Shown: positions 14,701 through 26,700 of the stretch, one piece after another
Layout: each line of letters opens with the position of its first letter
Position numbering within the stretch: the stretch's first letter is position 1
Assembly (NCBI GenBank): GCA_035578905.1
Contig: JAQJVL010000517.1
Location: 434,001-498,000 of the forward strand
DNA from: Stictocephala bisonia
Lineage: Eukaryota > Arthropoda > Insecta > Hemiptera > Membracidae
Reading direction: 5' to 3'
Length of the DNA stretch: 64,000 nucleotides
Position numbers and translations under genes: made by a program
Notes under the pieces: model-generated
What the model saw: the letters and a program-made list of their open reading frames with translations, nothing else
What the model was told of the DNA's origin: nothing
Databases searched by the model: none

Positions 14701-17700
14701 TTAAATTTTACATTTCATATAATATAAATATGTAATGTTTATGGTACTATATTTTGACTTTGTCTATTGCCATGTGTTTAATGACAATAAAATTCTTGAT
14801 TCTAGTTTTAGCTCCAGCTGGATTGTTGAGTATATGCAACACATATTACATATAACACAAATAATAAACTAAACAAAGACGAACATTGATAGGCCTACTG
14901 AACACGCATATTCAAGAACCGGGGTGGCAAACAAGAGGCCTACCAATGTCTTCTTCTTTGTTTAATTTATTATTTGTATTATGCATAATATGTGTTGTAT
15001 GTACTTGACAATCCAACTGGAGCTAAAACCACGATTTTATTGACCTGAAGATGAAATTCTTATTCCATAAAATGTAGTCAGCATGTCAATTCTTTGGAAT
15101 AGACAGGTATTTTACCATTTTAGTCTAAATTCAATGAAAAATGCTATTTAAATTGTATAAAAATACAACGATAAAGTATTTTCTGTTCTTTTTCCTTTTT
15201 TCTGTTTGAAGAGTGTGAGAGGTACCAATGCCTACACTGCGTTGTTAGACCATTAAACTTTCTAAACATTAATCGGTAACTATACTGCTAAATTGCAAAA
15301 TCTGTAGCAAGACCATATAAAATGAGTGAGGAGGTCCTAAATAAACTGGCCCTGTGGAGCAGCATTACGTTGTATATCTATTTAGGTCTATAATTTTTTT
15401 TAGTAATAACTAACTTAAAAAAAAAATATTTTTCATTAAACAAAAAATATTATGTTTTCTTTAATATAAAGCCTCTTTCCTTGCTAGTTAACAATATTTA
15501 ATATTATTTCAAGATAACATAAAATACAAATTTTTATATGAAAGAAAATGGGGAATTTTTGCTTTTTTCCAGGGATCCAAGAGGCAGAAGTTTGAAGAAG
15601 ATAAAGGACTACCCAAGGACGCGACACTTCATATGACCAAATGTCCAGAAGGATTGACAAGGGAGTTCTTGAAAGAGAAATTGGAGGGTTTTGGGGTAAC
15701 AGTAGCCTTCATAGACTTCAATAAGGGTGACGAGGAAGGTTGGATCCGGCTACACGAGGAGGGCACCGCTGCCAAGGTATATGTCTACAACCCTGTCTTA
15801 GTTAGTACGTTGACTGTAGAAACAAATAGGCAATCCAAGGCAGTGTGCTGCTATCTAACGGGTTTTCAATTAAGCACTCGGACAACTGTTTGGTATACTA
15901 GTAGCCCAACTATTAGTCACTTCAGGTTGTGCTGAAGAGAGAAAGGGAGATCGCTGACGCTACCTATGAATCCGATCAGGAAAACCAGCTTCACAAGACC
16001 TATACGCGCAGACAGTCTTCTTGTTTCAATAGCCAATGGTGGTAATCAACTTTGTTACTTCTTTGAGTCTTAATCTCTGTCCACGTACTAAACTTGAACT
16101 ATCCCTGTCATGAAAAAAATTGAAGCTCGTGTTTATTGAATCCAGTCCTGTTTTGTGCATGATCACAAGAAGATTAAATGTGAATTTCCAAACATTGAAT
16201 GTAAAAGCCAACACTTACCGTGCTTGAGATTATTGTTATTTTTTTTTTTTTTTTCAAAATTGAATGCTTTAGCAAACATTTGATGTTATGAACCATGACA
16301 TTCTTTTTTTCAAGCATGAATCCTATGGTTACGGTGAATTAAGTTAAAGGTTATTTTTAGCGCACTAGGTATAGGATTTTAGTAGAAAAGGAGATGAAAG
16401 CAGCATACCATATATAATGGTAAACAAGACGATTGCATATATAACACTAAAGACAGATATAGTTATAGTGCCCCTTAAATATTTCTAATTGTATCTTTAC
16501 TTTGTATTATGTTTGTATCCGTTCAAATCAAATCAAATCAAATCAAATTTCTTTATTTGTCATAAGAATTTTACAAATTATTGACAAAGTCACATTGCAG
16601 CTAAACAGCCAAGTCATTGCTTAATTAATACACAATAGGCTAAATACATATGTCTTATATATAGCATTAGAGTATAATCATGTTTAGTCTTAAAACTTTA
16701 TGTCACGCATATTAAAAAATTCATCTATATGATAAAAAGGATGGTTGAGCAGCCAGTCATAGTACTTATTTTTAAAGATTTTTACACTATACTTTTTAAT
16801 CATTGGAACAAGGACATTGTAAACCTTCAGTGATATAACAACATGACTACTTAAAGTTTTACTTAGACGATAAAATGGTATAGTTGTACCATTTTTACCT
16901 CTAGTATTGCAGTGATGGATGTTATGATTTAGCTTGAGTAAATGTGGATTGTTTAAAACGTACATGAGAACATCAAAAAGATATAGGTTGATGACAGTTT
17001 GTAGTCCAAGTTCTTTAAAATAAGGTTTACAATGCTCAGTAGGATGTAATCCCTTTAATACTCTAATAGCTTTTTTTTGCAAAATAAGTATACCTTGTAT
17101 GTTTGAACTATTTCCCCAGAGTACCAAACCATATCTAATTATCGACTGAAAATAACCAAAATAGGCAGTTCTCAAATAGTTCCCAGGAACAACAGTTTTT
17201 AGTCGTAACAATAGGTAAATCACCCTAGATAGTCTTTTACTAATAAAATTTATATGTACATTCCAATTTAAAGACTTGTCAAAATAAACTCCTAAAAATT
17301 TTACAGTATCAACAAAGCTGTTATCACAAACATCAGAAAATTTATTTTTTTTAAGAACGAAATTTATAGATTTGGTTTTGTCACTGTTTAATAAAAATCC
17401 ATTTAATTTAAACCAAGTATTAGCAGATTGAAGGGAGTCAGATGCTAAATTATTTAGCTCACTTAGGTCATCACTAAGACTAAAAAAAGTTGTGTCGTCC
17501 GCATAAAGTATGGTTTGAGCATTCACATAATAAGGCAAATCATTAATACTTATAAGAAACAACAGTGGGCCCAAAACTGAGCCCTGTGGTACACCCCATT
17601 CAAGTTGCAGTTCCTGTGAAGTTCTATGACCAATTTGTACCACTTGCCGTCTATTTTCAAAATATGATTTAAAAAACTCAAGAGAATTTCCTGAAAGGCC

Positions 17701-20700
17701 ATAATAGTTTAATTTATTTATGATATTAGTGTGATCCACACAATCAAAGGCCCTGCTCAGGTCACAAAAAGTGGCCCGAGCAAAGGCCTTGGTCTCAAAA
17801 GCTTGATGGATTTTTTTTGTGAGGTCGTCCATGGCATCAAATGTTGATTTTCCCCTTCTGAACCCATATTGTTCAGTACAGAGAAGATTATTGTTCACAA
17901 AAAACAAATATATCTGTTCAAAAATTATTAGCTCAAAGACTTTAGAAATAGTAGGAATGATAGAAATTGGTCTATAACTACTTGGATGTTCTTTTGGGCC
18001 CTTCTTAAAAATTGGACACACTCTTGAAATTTTTAACTCATTTGGATATACACCTTCCCTTAAACAATAATTGAAACACATAGTAAGAGGTTGAACTATA
18101 CTTAATGCAATATCCTTTAACATATTATTGGATATACCATATACATCAATACTTCTAGAGCTTTTCATTTTCTTTATTGCGGTTAATACATCATTGTTAG
18201 TAACCACTCTCCAGCTAAAGTCATCCAGGGCAACCTTGTTACTCTTTACTAGATAATCACTTTGAACATTTGATGAGTCAATATTTTTCTTTATTTCTCT
18301 TATTGAAGTAATAAAATAATTGTTAAAAATATCAGGGTTAATATTAGGAGTCATACATAATTGATTAGAGGTTGCCTGAGTACTCTTAATTATATTCCAA
18401 GCAGCCTTGCACTTGTTATTACTTGATTCAATCTTACTAACATTATACAACATTTTAGACTCTTTAATGCATTTTTGGTATTGGTACTTCAAATCTATGT
18501 ACTTCTGTTTTAACTGAGTTTTATTATTAAATTTAGAAATTTTATCAGAACTCTTAACAAGTCCATGTAGAAATAACAGCTTACTCTTCATTAATGCCAG
18601 GTCCTTAGTGTACCATTTGTGTTTAATTTTCGTATCGTTAATATTACTTTTCCTTTTTTTTATAATTTTAAGAGAGTCTACATTATTAAGGAAAATTTTA
18701 AAAAATACTCCAAACAATTCCCTTGCCCCATTGGAGGAGTCTGATAAAATATGCTGCCAGTCATAGGAAGATAAATTTGATGAAAGTTTAGTCAAAGCAT
18801 GAGAGGGCACTATAAAATTAGCATATTGCTCGGACTTCTTAGATGTGGACCTATTCAGCTGGTGATTGATTTTATTTAAACCAGAAATTGCGATAATTAT
18901 CCCCTCGTGATCTGAGTAAGGAAAGTTAAAAATACTAACCAGACTTGTTGTAATAGTAGGTTTACTGTATTTAATGAACACATTGTCTAAACAGTTAGAA
19001 GCTCTTGTTGGTTTATTATTAATAATCTGAAAATTAAATTGCCTTAAAATATTACACCAATCTCTACTTGTTTTTAGAGTAGAGGTAATATCAAAGCTCT
19101 TATTAAGGTCACCACCCATTACAATAGTATAATCAGACCATTGGGTTATAAACGGCATAAAATTCTCCATAATTTTAAGATATATTTTGGGGTCTCCTGA
19201 GGGTGAGTGATATAATGAAACTATTAATATTTTTAAGTCATCTATAAAAGCAGCTGATGCTTCACAATGTAACTCCTGGCAAAAATTAATAACATTACAT
19301 ATTCTGAAATTAAATTTATTGTTTACAAAAACTACTGTTCCACCTCGTTTATGCTTAACTCTACCAAAGGCACTTGCACAGCAATAATTAGTAGGGAACT
19401 CTAGCTTAATATTTTCATCATTGAGCCAATGCTCCGAAATACAAATCACATCAGGCTTTAATGGTTGAGTTAGAAAGTTGTCAATCAACTCAGATTTACC
19501 CTTAATACCCTGAACATTTAAAAAACTAATTTTAAATGAGTCAGATGTCATACAATCATTGTTGTCATGCAACATATTATAATTTACACTGTAGCCACTT
19601 AACTCATTAGTATTTGAGTTGTTGTTTTGTCTAAAAAATGCTTGTTTACATACACTTGACTATGAATATTATGTAAGCTGTCAACAGTAATAGAACTATT
19701 TACATATGAATTGTTATGTACACTAGTTGGTGGTAGAATAGGTGGAAAATCTTCAAGGGATTGTACTAGATACTTCTGAGCCATGTTAGATGTTGAGTTG
19801 CTTTGCTCGTCTGCTTCATGGTCACATGGTCGTTTGCCAATGGTCACAGGATTGGCTTCATTTTCTAATGATGGATGTGCAGTACAAGCCTCTTGCTTCC
19901 GATACGAGTTGAATCCATATGTATACATTTTGTTAATCTTCAGTGCTGTCTCACTCATTACTCTGCCTAGTATCTTGGACCCTTTTCTGTTTAAGTGCAG
20001 TCCATCTCTTCCAAGGCAAGAGTTGTCAATATATTTGTCAATGTCCAAATATAATACTTGCTGGTCATGACAAATCCATCGGATGTTCGAGTTAGAGTGT
20101 TTGATTACTTTTGAGTGTATATCTCTTCTTTTAATTATGCTGTTAATAACTATAGTAGATTTAGGGAAGGATGTCTTTGCTGTACTAATAATACTCTTCA
20201 TTCTCCCCATTACCTCGTCTGCACACTGAAGCTGTTTTAGATCATTTGTCCCAACATGTATAAACACTATTTTAGGTTCATCAATTTTGCTTTTATACCG
20301 TCCAATTTCTTTACTTATTGAGGTACAATTAGCTCCACCATGAACTTTTTTTAGAAAATTCGGTACAGAAGCATGCCTGATCATTGAATCGCCAATTATT
20401 AAGTTTATTGTGTCCTTTTGGGGTCTGTTATTTAATTTGTTTGACTGTTCATGAGAATTTGTCCACAAAAATTTAGAATATGGTTTTGATATTTTCCAAT
20501 CTGGTTTGTTGTCCTTTTTCTTGGATGTATTACCTGTAGCTTTACCGGGTTGTAGATTTTGTGACATGACTTTAGTATTATGGTCATCTCCTTCAATTAT
20601 CTCATTCAGAACATTATATTTATTTTGCAATGTAATTCTGTGGTCATAAGCATCTTTTAAATGTTTAATATGGTTTCCATTGAATTTATTGTTCTTAACT

Positions 20701-23700
20701 GTAGACCATGACATTTGGTCTTTATCTCGGTTAGACTGAAATTCTGCCCTATGTACACTCGTCACTTTGGGTTGGTTATTTGTAGCGTTTTCCCCATTGC
20801 TGTTTAATACCAGCCCTCTAATTATTTCCAGATTCAATCCTTTACCCTGGTTATTATAACAGAGATAGCTTAATAGAGCCCTTTTTTTTATAATGTCTTG
20901 CTCTGTTATTTCGTAGTTGTTAGTGCAGTTTATTAGAGAGTCTGAAGATATAGGATTGATTAAAATTCTATGTAGTAGTCTGTCCACAAAAAGAATTAAG
21001 TAAACTCCACAGTCAACACCATTTTGTTGTTGAGGGCAATCCATGATTTTGAAATGGACTTCATGGTTTGATGGAGAGACATAACATTTTAACTTAGAAT
21101 AAATCAGCCTGGCATGCTGAAGGTTAGTTTTATTATTTGAGTCAAAATAAAAAAATGTTTGTTCAGTTTTACTGTAAAACAATAAGCTCCAATGGGATCC
21201 ACTTGACTCTCCCTCAGCATTATTTAATGGAATTACAATGTATGACTGTTTATCTAAATTCAGATGTTTTATTATAGAATATGAGTCATCAAGGCATTTT
21301 ATAGCTTGACTTATGGCTGGTGTTAAAAAAGAAATGTTTTCAACAATTTTAATTTTGTTTAGCAGATTAAAATATTGTGAAATAGAGTCATCCACAATCC
21401 ACTGATTGCTTAGTAATGCCAAACATATATCTCTATTTACTGGCACGTGTAGATTGTGGTTATTAATCTTGTTTACATTGTTAAGTTTTTGTTCTAACGC
21501 TTTTACTTTGGTTGATAAGATGGTTTTAGTTTCATTTAGGCTACTTATCTGTTTTTTGAAGTATATTTTCTCCTCTTCTTCTACTTTTATTAGGTCTTCC
21601 TTAATGCTTATTTCCTTTTTTAATTTCCTTCTAAGGAAATCAAGTTCTTGTTCAAGGTTAATGTTCTTTTCTCCCAAAGATTTAACAATATCTTCCCTCG
21701 CTTTCAATTCTTCTTCAGATTCTATAATAATTTCAGAGTTTTCTTTTTTTAAACTAAGAATTGTCGATAACAAGTTTGAATTTTCATTTTTTAAATTTAG
21801 TATTTCTTGACTTAGTAATGAATTGGCATTTAACAAAGAGTTACCCACTTCAGCAGCTAGTGATAGGGATGCCTCGAGGTCTTCTTCTTCTTCTTCTTGT
21901 TCATATCTTGAAACTTTTTTCAATGCTTCTTCAATGCTAAGATCATCAATTTTAATTGAATTTTGAATTGAACCAAATACAATGTTTTGGACTGTGTGGT
22001 CTGCTTCAGCTTCTTTTAGTGCTTCATTAAATTTCTTATTTCTGTAGTTGTCAGTTTTCGGAGTGCCAAGATTGTTTTTATGTTCGTCATAGAGGTACAC
22101 ATCAGCCTCTTTAACTGTTGCAGTATCCCTAGTGTGATAAAAAGTGACATTGTATTTGGTATTTTTTGTATTGTTGTCAATACTTGTTATAACAGCTGGC
22201 CAGGCAGGATAGTTGCGCATTTTAGCAAAGACTTTGTCCCCAACACTGAGTTTGTTGTTGTTGTTCACTGACATGTCCATTCAGTTAATTAGAAAAGTTA
22301 AATATCAGAATAAAACAAGCGAAACAGGGCAAAATATGCAGTGTTGAATGGAGATTTGTCTGGCTTCTCTGGTCTGGTGAAGTTAGTTGTTGTCAGAATA
22401 AAACAGAAGACAGAATATTTGTCTTGCTTAAATTACCAAGGTGAGATTGGTGAAATTGATCAGTTTTTCCTTCTTTTTTCCCTTTTTTTCAGAGTTTGTA
22501 TGATTCTCTACGTTAATTTTATTCAATCAGGGATGTCCATTGGTAGAAATAAACTAAAATGTGTTCAGTTTTATTTTATTCAGTTTGTCTGATTCTGAAT
22601 GTCAATATTATTTTTGTCAAATTACTAAAATTATACAGTTTTATTTTATTCAGTTTGTCTGATTCTGAATGTCAATATTATTTTTGTCAAATTATTGAAA
22701 TTATACAGTTTTATTTTTTTCAGTTTGTCTGATTCTGAATGTCAATATTATTTTTGTCAAATTATTGAAATTATACAGTTTTATTTTTTCAGTTTGTCTG
22801 ATTCTGAATGTCAATATTATTTTTGTCAAATTATTAAAGTTCTAGTTATATTTTATTCACTTTGTCTGCTTCTAAATTTCAATATTATCAATGTCAAATT
22901 ATTAAAGTTTTATGTTATGTAATAATATGTTATATAGACAAAGTCAAAATTGAATTGCAAGTAATTCTTAGAATGTGTTGCTAAATGATGGATATGCCTC
23001 TTGTTATGATCAGGCAGTGAGTTGAGGTAGGCTCTGTAGGTATGCGTGCCAACGCACAGTCAGCACAGGTGTTGGATTGCCATTCAAGCAGACTGTTGTC
23101 ACTGCTAATAAGGCTATAACTTCACTGCTGGTAGTAATGGTATTGTGTTATTGTAATGTTGGAAGTCTAGTTGTCTGAGTTGATGATTTGGCATCTGACG
23201 TCACTTCCAATTGCCAGCATAGCCAATGTTTTCATGCAAATGACTTAACTAAAATATTGTATTTTCTCTTTAAACATTGAGGAAGTCTTTACAATAATTA
23301 TTATGCTTCTTTTAAAATGTTGTTATTATTGGTTATTTGGTTTTTACTTTGTTATTTAAGCTTGTTTATCATAAATAGTGTCATTGAATACTGTTGAAGA
23401 TTTTGTTGGATTCTCCTTCAGTAAGCCATATTAGTAAGTTATTTTTAATTTTACTGGAATGGACTTACGTTCTTCCTTTTAGTTGTTAGTATCCTGGATA
23501 ACACTTGTTGGTTTAGTTAGCACAGAGAAACTTAACTTTAGGAGAGAGCACATTCACAGTTTGTGTTGGCTGTCAGCCATCTTGATTCTCTCAAGATGGC
23601 TGACGCGTTACCATTTTATCAGCTATGCTGCTTTCCTTTAATTAATTGGTAAATTTCTTTTCTCATGTATATTTAGGGTAAAAAATAAAACATTTTTGTA

Positions 23701-26700
23701 ACTTATGTCTTCTGATTTCACCTTTGTGAATCCTCCTATTCTAAGACTGGTTTAAGAGTTTGTATGCCTGTGGATGCGAGTGGAAGCAAATTATTACAAT
23801 GTTAAACTGTGAGTCGTAGACTGGATCCAGTAATTTCATATCTAAATTCGGATCGTAGAATGATCCCAATATATGTCCCAACTATTAACTACTAATTCAT
23901 CTATTTCTACATTTGCAAATTTTTCCTCTATCTCCATATCATAAAATTGTCTTATTTTAGTGTAGTGAAGTTTCTAATTTCACCATATATTTAGTTTAAG
24001 TTTGAGTGTCAAGTGAGTTGCCTGATTTTTTACATTTGAGAGTGAAATAAATAAATATTCAAATGAAATTCATGACAAAATGTGCAAAATATGTATATCT
24101 GACTTTAAAGGTAAATTTTCATGTCCTTGATAATGTATCTTTTACTATAAATTTACAAAATCATTAACAAAGTACTCTTGTTTAATGGTGTGAAAAAGTC
24201 ATAAATAAAAACAAAGTAATAACCTAAGTTTGTGGCACCAGGTGATAGCGAAGTGTGAAGATGGGGTGCTGAAGCTCAAGGAAGGGCTTGAGGTGACTTT
24301 AAGGCGGCTGGAAGGTGAAGAGGAAGCTACGTTCCTGGAGACAGCAAAACAGAATATCAGCGCAAGGAGAGCTAAGGGCAACCAGCAGGGACGACAGAGG
24401 GGAGGACATCGAGGAGGAAGGAGAGGTGGTCGTGGAGGCCGAGGTAGGTGAACTACGCATAAAGATATTTTATCAAGATTTGTCTTACACAATTTTCTAA
24501 ATCTATCCAATAAATGTTCCCAATCTTACATTATGTTCTTTACTTAATTTAATGGTGTTAAATTCATTCTTGCAGTAAAAAAAAATAGAAGTGACTGTTT
24601 CAACACAGAAAATAACATATTGAGTTTTAAAGTATACTAATATATTCTAGTTTTTTGGTGTGGTTAGTCTGTGCATGTTCAAAACAAAAGTTATTCCTGC
24701 TTCTAGCTATAAAATAAAATGTCTGGTTCCACATCAGATGTCTCAACTCGCTTTATAATCAACAGTAAAGAGCATTATCAAGTATATAGAGGCAGAGTGA
24801 GTTGATAATCATGACTAAGTAATGTGGAAGAAATTTAAACAACCATTTTTATTTGTATAATGTTACCAATTAATATTTAGACGCATTAGCCAATCTAGCT
24901 AGATCAAATCCTTTGTAGGAACAAAACTTTTTTAGCTACACTAAAATGGAATTTGTTAAATTAGTTTGATCTAGACAAATTTTTGTCAACAATTTATTTT
25001 TGTTTAGCCATTGTCGGTAGGGAATAACCGGATGTGGAGGAACATAAAATAACCTTTGTGTATCAACTTCCATGGTCAACACTATTTTGTAGAAATTCTT
25101 GGTCTTCGGGAGATGACTGTCAATAAATTCTGAGTATTATACTCCAGATCAGGCAACGTTTTGGCCTCGGTACAGGGAGCCATCATCTATACTGTAATCA
25201 ACTGTTAACACCACTGACTGACGTTGGCTAATCTGGTGTAAAATGCACAGAATTTATTGACACGGTCATCTCCTGAAAACCAAGAATTTCTATCAAATAA
25301 GCTCTTAGTTATGAGCCAAAGCTGGTTTTTACTTTCTCAGGGGAATTCAAACAGAATTGAAAACTTTTAAAGGCAGATCTTTTGTAATTTGAAAGATGTT
25401 TAATTTCCCTGAATCTCAACATTTAATATAATTATAATTTAAAATGTGATTTCTTGTTTTCAATTATTATTCAGTTTCCCTTTTTTACTTATTTGCTTCA
25501 ATTTATTTGAAATAACCACAAAATGTATATTTTGTCAAATTTTATTGTAATACTTATTTTGACAGTGTTATTTTAAAAAATTCAACCTATTTTTATTACC
25601 AAATGCAATAAATACAAATCATGTAACACAAATAAAAAATTAGCTTTTGTATCATTCAAGTTTTCAAGTACTCGCTACTATTCATTATTATAATTTATTA
25701 CTAAAACACCAATCATAGGAATATGGGCAAATATGATATTCTAGGCCTGGTGAGTGTAGTTATTGTTACTAACTAAGGTCCACTGTTCTTCAGAAAGAGT
25801 CATTTATTAATAGCCCAATAGCAATGAAGGCCAACTAAAGGACAAACAGTTTTTCATAGAATCTGACGTTCAGATTATGACAAGCCTAAAAATCAGTTGT
25901 CTCCCCTACACCATATCTAACATGGACATCCCAATCCCAGACTTCTCTAGTACTGTCCACATCGATAGAACCAATGAGCAGACGCCATTTTGATAATTTA
26001 AGGGCCGAACATAGAAGCTGTAACCTACAATATCCATAACACTGTCCCTAAGTAGCTGGGTTACAGAACTGAGCCAAAATATGTTTCTGCTTCATATGCA
26101 GAGGGTCATGGGTCAAATCCCAGGAGGTTCACTAGAAACTTGCATAAGGTGTTTTAACCATTTTCCTATAAAAACGTCTGTAGATTAATTTAAAATGCCA
26201 CTGGTGTAAATAGAAACAAGTTTTGTAGTTATTATTTGTTAGTGTTATTGTGTTCAGCAAATTTATTATTTTTTTCTGATAAATTTCCTAATTTTATTTA
26301 TATTTCAATGGCACTGACATTATCTTCAGTTTTTGTTTATTAACCCATTGTGGATCGCTGACGATCTCAGCTCGGGTTAGTGGCACAATGACGAGCTCAG
26401 CTCGCATAAGCGATCTGCTTTTACTTTTACCTCCAAATAGTTACAATAGACTCTACTAGGTTGCATAAGCATCTCTATTCATCAACTGGGTATTTTTAAG
26501 AACGGGTTTCATTCATAAAAACTTTCATTAATATCCAATAGATTGCAGTAGTATAGTGAAGAAGCAGTTTATATTTTTTTCAGTAATATAATACTGTATT
26601 TAGTTTAGATTTAGTGCATTTCTGTCCACGTCGGTGCACTGATATAGCAAGTGGCATTGAGGTTAGTGAAACAGACACAGAGGATTGAGAGGAGGCCGTT

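Larger units (their letters stand above)
16523..22912 (-). mobile_element. Two-ORF non-LTR retrotransposon (CR1/Jockey-like) with both ORFs open
   Basis: Minus-strand order: tandem 70-bp units (22912-22566), 5' leader, ORF1 (22280-19599), a 23-nt gap, ORF2 (19575-16690), a 142-nt 3' UTR with AATAAA (16557-16552), then a short (TTTGA)5 tail at 16547-16523. Tail-end microsatellites are typical of CR1/L2-related LINEs, and the RT motifs agree. Neither ORF has a stop or frameshift, which suggests recent insertion and possible activity. The 5' boundary is uncertain and could lie beyond 22912, perhaps up to about 23600. It sits in a La intron in antisense orientation. No target-site duplication was established. 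Confidence 0.92.

Noticed and set aside
15925..16020. La exon after TTCAG at 15924
   Set aside because: The same sequence recurs at 41326-41490 as a dispersed repeat, and the La reading frame continues properly at 24242.
19783..22271. Plus-strand ORFs of 63-134 residues
   Set aside because: Antisense shadows of LINE ORF1.
16511..23765. GTTTGTAT as LINE target-site duplication
   Set aside because: Eight AT-rich bases found only by scanning and not tied to a proven 5' end; likely chance.
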